Source: CAZKTO01 sp964555685 | Lineage (GTDB): Bacteria; Chloroflexota; Dehalococcoidia; SHYB01 | Length of the DNA stretch: 64,000 nt | Assembly (NCBI GenBank): GCA_964555685.1 | Contig: CAZKTO010000006.1 | Location: 1 to 64,000 of the forward strand | Direction: 5' to 3' | Part shown: positions 30,891-38,501 of the stretch, one piece after another | Layout: each line of letters starts with the position of its first letter | How positions within the stretch are numbered: position 1 is the stretch's first letter | Notes under the pieces: model-generated | The model's database searches: none | What the model was told of the DNA's origin: nothing | The model's input: only the letters and a program-made list of their open reading frames with translations | Made by a program: the position numbers and the translations under genes

Positions 30891-31900
30891 GACGGCCTCC
30901 TTCCTGGCTCCAACGCGCGGGTGACGGGGCAGTGGCTGGGGAACGGGACCATGAACCAGCTCTGGGCCATGGCCCGGCCGCCCGCGGCCACGATCAGGAT
31001 ATGCTCCGGCCGGGCGATGGGCGACGGGAACTCGTAGCCCGCCGCCGGCGCCTTCAGCCTCGGGAAGAGATAGCGGCGGATGTCGTCCTTGCTCCATCCG
31101 GCCGTGGCGCACAGGTCCATGTGCTCGGGGCCGATGACGACGAGCAGGCTCCGGCACGCGTCGTAGCTGGACGTCTGGCTGTAGGTCCAGACCATGCGCA
31201 GCATGACGGATGCCCGGTCCAGGAACTCCTCGGGACGCTGGGGGTGCAGGCCGGTGACCTTCACCGGGTCCATCACCGCGAAGAGCGTCACGGCGCTGGT
31301 GTCGCGGGGCAGGCCCCGCTCGGCGTGCAGCGGCGTCCAGGGGCTCTCCTCCTCGTTCTCGCCGAAGCACCAGGTGTACCGGCCCGGCTGCGAGAAGGAG
31401 GCGCGGTCCAGAAAGCCGGGGACGGAGCGGGCGACGTTCCGGATGACCAGCCGGATCGCCCGCCCGATGGTGGCGTTGGCGCGGAAGCCCGGGCCAAAGA
31501 GGCCGTCCCGGCAGGCGATGCCAAGCTCGCCCCGCACGGGGCCGTTCACGACGATGATCTGCGCCGCGCCGGAGAGGGTGCCGGAGTTGGCGTGGAGGTT
31601 GAAGGGCTCGTCACACATGGCCCGCGCCGCCGCCATCACCACCGGCATATACTCCGGGAGGCAGCCGGCCATGACGGCGTTGATTGCCACCTTCTCGGCG
31701 GTGATGACCACCTCGCGCGTAGGGACGGCCCCGACGACCTCATCCGGCGCGACGCCGGCGGCGTCCAGGAACTGGGCCACGCGCTCGGGCGTCGGCGGCA
31801 TCACGGGCAGGCCATCGGTCCACCCGCGCTCGAAGCAGGTCTCGATGGCCTCCAGCGGACCTTCTGTGGCAATCTGGGCCGAGCGAAACTGGTAGCTCAT
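30887..31900 (-). CDS. UGSC-associated conserved protein, unknown function
   Basis: 337 residues beginning MSYQFRSAQIATEGPLEAIE, with the signature ERGWTDGLPVMPPTPERVAQ near 24-43 that marks proteins often encoded next to UGSC selenoproteins. Cysteines include AGCLPEY, MCDEP, IACRDG, YDACRS and LCATAG; two or more may be functional. A hydrophobic stretch ARPEHILIVAAGGRAMAQSW lies near the C-terminus. No enzymatic motif that I can name is present. The stop codon overlaps the selenoprotein start, so the two are co-translated and probably act together. Confidence 0.72.
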   Translation of the reverse strand: MSYQFRSAQIATEGPLEAIETCFERGWTDGLPVMPPTPERVAQFLDAAGVAPDEVVGAVPTREVVITAEKVAINAVMAGCLPEYMPVVMAAARAMCDEPFNLHANSGTLSGAAQIIVVNGPVRGELGIACRDGLFGPGFRANATIGRAIRLVIRNVARSVPGFLDRASFSQPGRYTWCFGENEEESPWTPLHAERGLPRDTSAVTLFAVMDPVKVTGLHPQRPEEFLDRASVMLRMVWTYSQTSSYDACRSLLVVIGPEHMDLCATAGWSKDDIRRYLFPRLKAPAAGYEFPSPIARPEHILIVAAGGRAMAQSWFMVPFPSHCPVTRALEPGRRPS

Positions 31901-32039
31901 GGCTAACTGGCTAGGATGTGGGTGACAGGGTCACTCTATGTTAGGACATGCAACAGCACGAGTGCATCCGGTGCTGGTCTCCACTGTTACGCTCACGTCC
32001 ACCGGCGGCTTGGTCAGCTATTCGGGCGGCGGATCCCCC
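31901..32039. other. Intergenic region, nothing recognised
   Basis: 139 bp of ordinary, lower-GC sequence between two minus-strand genes. I saw no hairpin terminator, promoter with good spacing or repeat. Confidence 0.5.
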
Positions 32040-33716
32040 CTACCCCTGTTGAAGCCAGACCTGCTCAGAGCGAAATCGGTTGGGCTGGACGCCTTGCACC
32101 GTCGGGAAATGCTTGACCCTCGGCGCTAGCGCCTCAAGGGAGATGCCGGTGACCGTGGGAATCCACCAGGCCAATTCGATGGCCTTCCGCTGGAGCTCCC
32201 ATACCTTCGCCCGCCGGGCCGCGACATCGAGCAGCCTGCCCTGCTCCTCGTAGAGTCGAACGATCTCGGGCAGGTCGTACCGAACCCAGTTCTCCGGAGC
32301 TCCCGGAACGAAGTACCTCCCGAAGACGGCAACTGGGTCGTCAACGGCGCTCCCCAGCGCTGCGTAGTGGACTTCGAAAGTCGCGTTCTTGCGGCGCTCC
32401 AGCAGTACCGGGAGCTCCACGAGGTCGATGCTCAGATCGACGTTTATCTTTCGCCATTGGCTGGCGATGAGAACAGCCTCGTTCTGGTTTTCGGAGCCTT
32501 GGGTCATGAGGGTCAGCCGCAGCGGACTCCTTGCGCTGAAGCCTGCTCGCTCCATCAGCGCCCTGGCTTCCACGAGGTCCTGGTCTTTCGGCACGCGCCA
32601 GCCAGGCGCTTTGTCGAATTCCTCAGGAGGCAGCGCCCACCTCCCCGGCGGCATAGTAGCCACGTTTGGGGTGCCAAGGCCTTCGTACCTCACTTGGACG
32701 ATCTCAGGCCGGTCGACGGCCAGGTGCAACGCCCGTCGGACATCAGGAGTGGTAAAGGGCTCTTTGGTGCTCAGGAAGATCTGTTTCACGCTGGTGCCGG
32801 GGAGGCGCAGAGCCTGGGCGCCTGGACGCGCACGCAGGAGATCTTCCATATTGGCGACGGAGATTTGCGTACCACCACCTGTCCAGTCCAATCTCCCGGT
32901 CCGGAATGCGGCCAAGGCAGTCGCATTGTCTGGAATGGTGAACTGGACGATACTGTCAAGGTACGGCAGTCCCTTGAAGAAGTACTCGGGGTTCCTCACC
33001 AGCGTATTGCCAACACCCGGCTCCACCTTTTCCAGCTTGAAGGGGCCGGAAAACACCGGGGTTGTACCCACGTCGTTTACATGTTGGGCCACCACGACGG
33101 CAAAAATGCTGGTCAAAGCGGTGAGGAGAACGGCTGAAGGCCGCTTCAGGGTGACCCGGACGGTAGAGGGGTCCGCAGCCTCGACGGTATCCACGTCTGA
33201 AAACAGATCGGAGAGGTGCGACTTGAAGGTAGGAGTCGGAAACGTAAGCCGCTTCAGGCTAAAGACGACATCCTCGACAGTTAGGGGCCTCCCATCGTGC
33301 CACTTGATGCCCTGTCGGATTCGGAACGTCCACACCTTGCCGTCAGCACTCACCTGATGACTTTCGGCCACATCCGGTTCGACAGCGTTATCGCCATAGG
33401 GCTCGATTCGCAACAGATTGCTGTAGAGGGGCTGGCCGCGGTGAATGGTGTCGAAGGTGATCCTGAGGTGTGGGTCCCAGTTCTGGACGTCGCGCGGGAT
33501 GCGCATAGCGAAGACGCCGCCGCGCTGGGGCTGTGGAGTGGGCGTGGCGGTGGCCGGCGCGGGTGTCGCTGTGGCGGCCGGCGGGCGCGGCGTAGCCGTT
33601 GGGGGTGGGGCTGTTGGCGTTGCCTCCTCTCCCCCTCCGCACGCGGCGATGACGAGGGCTAGGGCGGCCACAAGAGCGAGGGACGGGAACAGACGCCGTA
33701 CGGACAAGCAGACCAT
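32040..33716 (-). CDS. ABC transporter substrate-binding lipoprotein (peptide/nickel family 5)
   Basis: 558-residue extracytoplasmic solute-binding protein. The signal peptide MVCLSVRRLFPSLALVAALA runs to the lipobox VIAAC (about residues 22-26), followed by a Thr/Pro/Ala linker (TPTAPPPTATPRPPAATATP) and the SBP_bac_5 domain. FRIRQGIKWHDGRPLTVEDV lies near 128-147. The frame is open to 33830, but ATG 33716 follows GGGGGA, sits at the start of the signal peptide and lies after the promoter at 33802-33830. No permease or ATPase gene is adjacent, so the transporter is incomplete here. Ligand unknown. Confidence 0.9.
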   Translation of the reverse strand: MVCLSVRRLFPSLALVAALALVIAACGGGEEATPTAPPPTATPRPPAATATPAPATATPTPQPQRGGVFAMRIPRDVQNWDPHLRITFDTIHRGQPLYSNLLRIEPYGDNAVEPDVAESHQVSADGKVWTFRIRQGIKWHDGRPLTVEDVVFSLKRLTFPTPTFKSHLSDLFSDVDTVEAADPSTVRVTLKRPSAVLLTALTSIFAVVVAQHVNDVGTTPVFSGPFKLEKVEPGVGNTLVRNPEYFFKGLPYLDSIVQFTIPDNATALAAFRTGRLDWTGGGTQISVANMEDLLRARPGAQALRLPGTSVKQIFLSTKEPFTTPDVRRALHLAVDRPEIVQVRYEGLGTPNVATMPPGRWALPPEEFDKAPGWRVPKDQDLVEARALMERAGFSARSPLRLTLMTQGSENQNEAVLIASQWRKINVDLSIDLVELPVLLERRKNATFEVHYAALGSAVDDPVAVFGRYFVPGAPENWVRYDLPEIVRLYEEQGRLLDVAARRAKVWELQRKAIELAWWIPTVTGISLEALAPRVKHFPTVQGVQPNRFRSEQVWLQQG

Positions 33717-33801
33717 CGCGACATCCCCCCATCGCCACCGCAGGGGCTGTGACCAAACGACAACCGACGCGTCCCCGCCGGTCACCTTGATAAGCGGCTC
33801 C

Positions 33802-33830
33802 ATGCTAGGAGCAGTAGTGCACACTGTCAA
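33802..33830 (-). promoter_or_regulatory. Promoter for the solute-binding lipoprotein
   Basis: On the minus strand TTGACA (33825-33830), 17-bp spacer, TAGCAT (33802-33807). It predicts an about 80-nt leader before ATG 33716. Confidence 0.65.
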
Positions 33831-33929
33831 GGGGAAGGCATCGGCCGGGCGATCGCCGGGGCTTTGCCCACGAAGGGGCGGCGATGGTCGGCGCCGCTCA
33901 GATTCTTCCGATAGCTCTAAGCGCGAGCC

Positions 33930-34015
33930 TGGCGGAGGGAGTGGGATTCGAACCCACGAGGCTTTCGCCCAACGGTTTTCAAGACCGTCGCATTCGGCCG
34001 CTCTGCCATCCCTCC
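33930..34015 (-). tRNA. tRNA-Ser (anticodon UGA), CCA encoded
   Basis: Reads GGAGGGATGGCAGAGCGGCC at the 5' end and pairs with TCCCTCC at the 3' end, followed by discriminator G and encoded CCA. The anticodon stem-loop is ACGGT-CTTGAAA-ACCGT, giving anticodon UGA (codons UCA and others UCN). The long variable arm (TGGGCGAAAGCC) is typical of tRNA-Ser. T arm GTGGGTTCGAATCCCAC. It lies 150 bp downstream of serS on the same strand. Confidence 0.96.
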
Positions 34016-34088
34016 GCTATGCTGCTCCCCTTCCCTCGAGGGGAGAGCCTGCCCCTTCGTCATGCTCAGAGGTTGTGATTTTTCCTTC

Positions 34089-34145
34089 GTAGGGGCAACC
34101 CTCCGTGGTTGCCCCAGATGGGCGGGCACGGGGGCCCGCCCCTAC
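34089..34145. repeat. 57-bp GTAGGGGC double-hairpin element
   Basis: GTAGGGGC...GCCCCTAC ends enclosing two hairpins, GGGGCAACC/GGTTGCCCC and GGGCGGGC/GCCCGCCC. It is the inverted equivalent of 2666-2722, with 55 or 56 of 57 positions alike by eye. The shared flank TTTTTCCTT on one side shows the two copies share more than the core. Confidence 0.85.
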
Positions 34146-34165
34146 TTGCCGAAGGGGGCCGGGGG

Positions 34166-35431
34166 TTAGGTCCTCGTGATCCGCTCGAACCCCGTGTACG
34201 GCCGCAGCGCCTCCGGCACCACCACCGAGCCATCGGCCTCCTGATAGCTCTCGAGCACGGCGATCATCACTCGCGGCAGGCCCAGCCCCGAACCGTTCAG
34301 CGTGTGCACGAACTCGGCCTTGGCGCCCGCCTCGCGCCGGAACCGGATGTTGGCCCGCCGGCCCTGGAAGTCCCCGCAGTTCGAGCACGAGCTGACCTCC
34401 AGCCACTCGCCGCACCCCGGCGCCCACAGCTCGACGTCGTACCCCTCAGCCGCCGCGAACCCCAGATCGCCAGCGCAGAGGCGCACCACCCGGTGCGGGA
34501 TGCCCAGCTTGACCGCGATGTTCTCCGCGTCGGCCACGAGCTTCTGCAGCTCCTCGTCCGACCGCTCCGGCGCCACGATCTTGTACAGCTCCACCTTATC
34601 GAACTGGTGGCCCCGCTTGATGCCGCGGATGTCCCTCCCAGCCGACATCTTCTCGCGCCGGAAGCAGGGAGTGTAGGCCGTGAGGTTCAGGGGGAGCGTG
34701 CCCGGCGGCAGGATCTCGCCGGCGTAGAGGCCCGTAAGGGGCACCTCGGCCGTGGGGACCAGCCAGAAGTCCTCCTCGGCGTCGTGGTACAGGTTGTCAG
34801 CGAACTTGGGGAGCTGGCCGGCGCCGTAGACCACCTCCTGCCGCACCATGAAGGGCGGGTAGACCTCCTCGTAGCCGCGCTCGCGCGTGTGGGTGTCCAG
34901 CATCCACTGGATGAGGGCCCGCTGGAGCTTGGCGCCGGCCCCCCGCAGCACGTAGAAGCGCGAGCCGGAGATCTTCTGCCCCCGCTGGAAATCGATGATG
35001 CCCAGACCCGCCGCCAGGTCCCAGTGGGGCAGCGGCTGGAAGTCGAACCGCCGGGGCTCGCCCGATTGGCGGACCACCACGTTGGCCGAGGCGTCAGCCC
35101 CCTCCGGCACCGTGTCCTTGGGCAGGTTGGGGAGCCGCAGGAGTGCCTGGTGGACCTCCTGCTCGACGCGCGAGACCTCTGTCTCCAACTCCTTGATGCG
35201 GTCGCCCACGCGCCGCATCTCGGCGATCGTCTCGGGCGGCCTGGGGTCCATCCGGGCGAGCTGCCTGCTCACCTCATTGCGCCGGGCGCGGAGCTGGTCA
35301 CCCTCGGCCACGAGTACGCGGCGGCGGGCATCCAACTCCAGAATAGCGTCAAGGGGCGCGTCCTCGCGGCGGCGGGCCAGGGCACGCCGGACCGCGCTGG
35401 GGTCCTTGCGGATGAGATCGAGAGAGAGCAT
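34166..35431 (-). CDS. serS: Seryl-tRNA synthetase
   Basis: 421-residue class II aminoacyl-tRNA synthetase that charges tRNA-Ser (and tRNA-Sec). The N-terminal coiled-coil arm (about 25-105, including RIKELETEVSRVEQEVHQALL) holds the long variable arm of tRNA-Ser. Motif 2 is FRREKMSAGRDIRGIKRGHQ near 256-275, motif 3 GLGLPRVMIAVLESYQ near 380-395. The TAA stop codon lies inside the TTAGG end of an R1-type repeat, so the last residues (FERITRT) may be repeat-shaped. It is adjacent to a tRNA-Ser gene. Confidence 0.96.
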   Translation of the reverse strand: MLSLDLIRKDPSAVRRALARRREDAPLDAILELDARRRVLVAEGDQLRARRNEVSRQLARMDPRPPETIAEMRRVGDRIKELETEVSRVEQEVHQALLRLPNLPKDTVPEGADASANVVVRQSGEPRRFDFQPLPHWDLAAGLGIIDFQRGQKISGSRFYVLRGAGAKLQRALIQWMLDTHTRERGYEEVYPPFMVRQEVVYGAGQLPKFADNLYHDAEEDFWLVPTAEVPLTGLYAGEILPPGTLPLNLTAYTPCFRREKMSAGRDIRGIKRGHQFDKVELYKIVAPERSDEELQKLVADAENIAVKLGIPHRVVRLCAGDLGFAAAEGYDVELWAPGCGEWLEVSSCSNCGDFQGRRANIRFRREAGAKAEFVHTLNGSGLGLPRVMIAVLESYQEADGSVVVPEALRPYTGFERITRT

Positions 35432-35544
35432 GACGATGGGTCCGGGCTATCGATAGTCGAGACCGGCGGCCGGGCGCCGGCCTGAGCGAGCGAAGGCCGG
35501 ATGGCCTGGCCTGAGCCGACGACGAATGGCGCCCGGAGCGGGCC

Positions 35545-36012
35545 CTACCTGACCTGCTTGATCTTGTACACGATGGCGCCGCGCGGCGCGGAGACCGTGA
35601 CCGTTTCGCCCATGCGCTTGCCCAGGAGCGCCCTCCCCACCGGGCTCTCGTTGGAGATCTTGCCGCGGAGCGGGTCCGCCTCCGTCCTGCCGACGATGGT
35701 GTACGACTCCTCCCCGCCGTCTTCGGTGACCACCTTCACCGTCGAGCCGATCTGGATCCGCGTCGAGGGGTGATCATGATGGACGATGGTGGCGTTCTTG
35801 ATGATGTTCTCCAGCTCGAGGATGCGCCCCTCGATGAAGGCCTGCTCGTTCTTGGCGTCGTCGTACTCGGCGTCGGTGCCCGACACCTCGAGCTCGCGGG
35901 CCTGCTGGATCCGCGCGACCACCTCCTGGCGACGGACGGTGCGCAGGTGCTCCAGCTCAGCCTTGAACTTCTGCAAGCCCCCTTCAGTCACGTAGACGGG
36001 CTCGGGCGACAT
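35545..36012 (-). CDS. greA: Transcription elongation factor GreA
   Basis: 155 residues. The N-terminal coiled coil (MSPEPVYVTEGGLQKFKAEL to about 75) carries the acidic tip DAEYDDAKNEQAFIEGRI near 48-65, which reaches the polymerase active site to stimulate transcript cleavage. The C-terminal FKBP-like domain includes SPVGRALLGKRMGETVTVSA near 127-146. The open frame is much longer upstream, but ATG 36012 follows GGAGGAG and gives the standard length. Confidence 0.95.
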   Translation of the reverse strand: MSPEPVYVTEGGLQKFKAELEHLRTVRRQEVVARIQQARELEVSGTDAEYDDAKNEQAFIEGRILELENIIKNATIVHHDHPSTRIQIGSTVKVVTEDGGEESYTIVGRTEADPLRGKISNESPVGRALLGKRMGETVTVSAPRGAIVYKIKQVR

Positions 36013-36082
36013 CGACGACTCCTCCCATAAAACAGACAGGGCGGCAAGCGTACGTCGCCCGCGCCCCATCCGGCTACGGTTC

Positions 36083-36112
36083 ATTATAGAAAAGCCACCC
36101 GGCGGTTGTAAA
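36083..36112 (-). promoter_or_regulatory. Promoter for greA
   Basis: On the minus strand TTTACA (36107-36112), 18-bp spacer, perfect TATAAT (36083-36088). The predicted start is about 65 nt before the greA ATG. Confidence 0.7.
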
Positions 36113-36466
36113 GTAACCGCGTTGCGGTGAGCCAATGGCGAACCACGGCGCTGGAGGTGGCCGATGGTGCGTCTTGCGGCGCGAAATGGCCCATCCACTG
36201 GCTCAATAGAACCACGCCGGCCCGCGGAGCCCCGCAAGAGGTGGCTGGACCGACTCCTCTTCGCGGTCGTGGCCCCTTGACCGGGCGGGGTCTTTTCATT
36301 GTCGCCCTTCGACAGGAACAGGTCCTTCACTCCGTTCAGGACTCGCTTCGCTCGGCTCAGGGCGAACGGAAGACCAAAACCCGCTCGTGGTGAGCTTGTC
36401 GAACCACGGTGAGGTTCAAAGGTTTGCCGAAGAATGAAAAGACCCTGCCTGACCGGGCCACCTCCG

Positions 36467-36495
36467 TTGACGCCTCCTGGCCGCTCAGGTAGACT
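36467..36495 (+). promoter_or_regulatory. Promoter for the MaoC-SDR operon
   Basis: TTGACG (36467-36472), 17-bp spacer, TAGACT (36490-36495), about 55 bp before the start codon at 36558. Confidence 0.6.
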
Positions 36496-36557
36496 GTCCA
36501 CGCTCTTCCGCCGGTCGTTCGCCCGCCACTCTCCCAGGGCCCTTGGAGAGGTCTCGT

Positions 36558-37016
36558 ATGCCAGAAGAGACGTTGATCACCGATGCCATGCGCAAGGCCA
36601 TCGGCGTCGAGTCCGAGCCCGTCACCTACCCCGTCGAGCAGTGGCACGTGCGGCGCTTCGCGGAGGCCGTGGGCGACCTCAACCCCCTCTACTGCGACGA
36701 GGCCGAGGCCCGCAAGACCCGGTACGGAGGCATCATCGCCCCGCCCACCTTCTTCCGCGCCTTCTTTCCCAAGGAGCCGCCCGTCAACGTCCAGGCCATG
36801 ACCGGGCTCCAGCGCGTCCTGGACGGCGGGAGCGACTGGGAGTTCTTCGAGCCCATCCGGCCCGGCGACCGCATCACCGCCACCTCCAAGCTCGCGAGCC
36901 TGAACGTCAAGAGCGGGCGCCTGGGGCCCATGCTCTTCGTCGGCGTTGACAACATCTACAGAAACCAGCTCGGCCAGCTCACGGCCACCCAGCGCCAGAA
37001 CCGCATCCTGTACTAG
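36558..37016 (+). CDS. MaoC-like dehydratase, FAS1-type N-terminal hot-dog subunit
   Basis: 152-residue hot-dog-fold protein. PVEQWHVRRFAEAVGDLNPLY near 26-46 corresponds to the substrate-binding helix, and GGIIAPPTFFRAFFP near 57-71 to the hot-dog helix and lid. The catalytic Asp-x4-His motif is incomplete here, as expected for the non-catalytic half of a two-subunit R-specific enoyl-CoA hydratase. The catalytic half is the next gene, 27 bp downstream. ATG 36558 follows GGAGAGG; a TTG at 36543 is possible but less likely. Confidence 0.86.
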   Translation: MPEETLITDAMRKAIGVESEPVTYPVEQWHVRRFAEAVGDLNPLYCDEAEARKTRYGGIIAPPTFFRAFFPKEPPVNVQAMTGLQRVLDGGSDWEFFEPIRPGDRITATSKLASLNVKSGRLGPMLFVGVDNIYRNQLGQLTATQRQNRILY

Positions 37017-37043
37017 GCCCTCGCGGCATCGGGAGAGAGCCCC

Positions 37044-37481
37044 ATGCGCAAGACCCTCTACTGGGAGGACGTGCCGGAAGGCGACGCGCTCCCGCCGCTC
37101 CACAAGAACGTCTCTACCCAGCAGCTCGTCAAGTACGCCGGCGCCTCCCTGGACTTCTATCAGATCCACTACGACAAGGACATCGCCCTCAAGGACGGCC
37201 TGTCGGGCGTCATCGTCCACGGCGCCCTCAAGAACGCCTTCCTGGCCCAGCTCGTCACCGACTGGATCGGCCCCGAAGGCGCCCTTCGCAAGCTCAGCGT
37301 CCAGTACCGGGGCATGGACCTGCCCAACGACCCGCTGGTCTGCAAGGGCGCCGTCAAGCGCAAGTACGTGGAAGGGCAGTGCCACTACGTCGAGTGCGAC
37401 ATCTGGCTCGAGAACGGCAAGGGCGAGAAGACGACGCCCGGCACCGCGACGGTCATCCTGCCGTCCAGACAGGTTGCGTAG
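37044..37481 (+). CDS. MaoC-family (R)-specific enoyl-CoA hydratase, catalytic subunit
   Basis: 145-residue hot-dog-fold hydratase. The catalytic motif is in LDFYQIHYDKDIALKDGLSG near 37-56 (D-x4-H), followed by VIVHGALKNAFLAQLVTDWI near 57-76. It forms (3R)-hydroxyacyl-CoA, which suits the two downstream SDRs of the multifunctional beta-oxidation type. Spacing of 27 bp and shared direction indicate a heteromer with the preceding subunit. Confidence 0.88.
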   Translation: MRKTLYWEDVPEGDALPPLHKNVSTQQLVKYAGASLDFYQIHYDKDIALKDGLSGVIVHGALKNAFLAQLVTDWIGPEGALRKLSVQYRGMDLPNDPLVCKGAVKRKYVEGQCHYVECDIWLENGKGEKTTPGTATVILPSRQVA

Positions 37482-37524
37482 CGGCCCGGCCCTCGACGCC
37501 GCGCCCATTCGAGAGGAGGTCCCC

Positions 37525-38460
37525 ATGGTCCAGTGGTTGAAGAACAAGGTCGCCGTCGTCACCGGCGGCGGCAACGGCATCGGCCGCGCCGTGGCACTGA
37601 AGCTCGCGGAGCACGGCGCCAAGGTCGTCGTCAACGACCTGGGCGGCTCCCGCACCGGCGAGGGCGCGTCCCAAAAGGCGGCGGACCTGGTAGCCGAGGA
37701 GATCAAGAAGGCGGGCGGCCAGGCCGTCCCCAGCTACGATAGCGTCGCCACCATGGCCGGCGGCGAGCATATCATCAAGACCGCCCTCGACGCCTTCGGC
37801 ACCGTCGACATCCTCGTCACCTGCGCCGGCATTCTCCGCGACCGCATGATCTTCAACATGTCCGAGGAGGAATGGGACGGCGTTATCGCCACCCACCTCA
37901 AAGGCACCTTCGCCTGCGTCAAGCCGGCCTCGCAGGTCATGCGGCAGAAGCGGAGCGGGCGCATCATCACCTTCACCTCCACCTCGGGCCTCTACGGCAA
38001 CACCGGCCAGGCCAACTACTCCTCGGCCAAGGGAGGCATCGCCGGGTTCACCAAGGTCGTGGCCCTGGACCTGGGCCGCTACGGCATCACCGTCAACGCC
38101 GTCGCCCCCATGGCCGGCACCCGCATGACCCTCACCGAGGAGTACTTCAAGGCCCGCGACCTGCGCGAGCGCCAGGGCATCAAGCGCGAGGGCTTCGGCT
38201 TCGAGGCCAAGGTCGAGGAGATGCAGCCCGAGGACGTCACGCCCATGGTCGTCTACCTGGCCAGCGACAAGGCATCCAACCTCAACGGGCAGGTCCTCTT
38301 CATCGGCGGGGGCGTCGTCTCGTGGGTGGCGCCGCCCCGGCCCGTCAAGACCATCTACAAGGACGGCCGCTGGACGGTGGACGAGCTGATCCAGGTGGTG
38401 CCGAACACCCTGGCCGCCGGCCTGGTCAACCCCGCGCCGCCGGCCCCGCCCAAGGACTAG
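37525..38460 (+). CDS. SDR-family (3R)-hydroxyacyl-CoA dehydrogenase-like protein, tandem copy 1
   Basis: 311-residue short-chain dehydrogenase. Cofactor motif VVTGGGNGIGRAVALKLAEH is at 11-30, then VVVNDLGGSRTGEGASQKAA, CAGILRDRM near 101-109, catalytic Ser near 154 and YSSAK near 170-174. The long chain and the tail (VSWVAPPRPVKTIYKDGRW) match the dehydrogenase part of peroxisomal-type multifunctional enzyme 2. RBS GAGAGGAGG fixes ATG 37525. It is a close relative of the next gene, from which it is separated by 41 bp. Confidence 0.91.
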   Translation: MVQWLKNKVAVVTGGGNGIGRAVALKLAEHGAKVVVNDLGGSRTGEGASQKAADLVAEEIKKAGGQAVPSYDSVATMAGGEHIIKTALDAFGTVDILVTCAGILRDRMIFNMSEEEWDGVIATHLKGTFACVKPASQVMRQKRSGRIITFTSTSGLYGNTGQANYSSAKGGIAGFTKVVALDLGRYGITVNAVAPMAGTRMTLTEEYFKARDLRERQGIKREGFGFEAKVEEMQPEDVTPMVVYLASDKASNLNGQVLFIGGGVVSWVAPPRPVKTIYKDGRWTVDELIQVVPNTLAAGLVNPAPPAPPKD

Positions 38461-38501
38461 CCCGCCGCAGGTGGGTTGCTTCACCCATCCAGGAGGACGT
38501 C

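Larger units (their letters stand above)
36013..36557. other. Divergent intergenic region with repeat fragments
   Basis: Besides two promoters (annotated separately), 36127-36460 has no gene. It contains pieces of dispersed repeats: a TTCGACAGG... stretch, CTTCGCTCGGCTCAGGGCGAACGG, and CGTGGTGAGCTTGTCGAACCACG (inverted repeat). The string GGGTCTTTTCATT appears at about 36283-36300 on the plus strand and again, inverted, at about 36430-36443, framing the repeats. Confidence 0.6.

Noticed and set aside
30330..31370. Pseudogene or frameshift explanation for the split frames around 30579
   Set aside because: No frame change is needed, only reading of one TGA. The codon context is exactly U-G-S-C with a SECIS hairpin, so recoding explains it better.
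33717..33830. Longer start (33830) for the solute-binding lipoprotein
   Set aside because: The extra 38 residues precede a proper signal peptide and include the promoter sequence.
33930..34015. tRNA-Ser as an integration (att) site
   Set aside because: No integrase gene and no duplicated tRNA 3' end were seen within the window.
36013..36557. Leader RNA or riboswitch upstream of greA or the MaoC operon
   Set aside because: The hairpins there belong to dispersed repeats and no known aptamer core was recognised.
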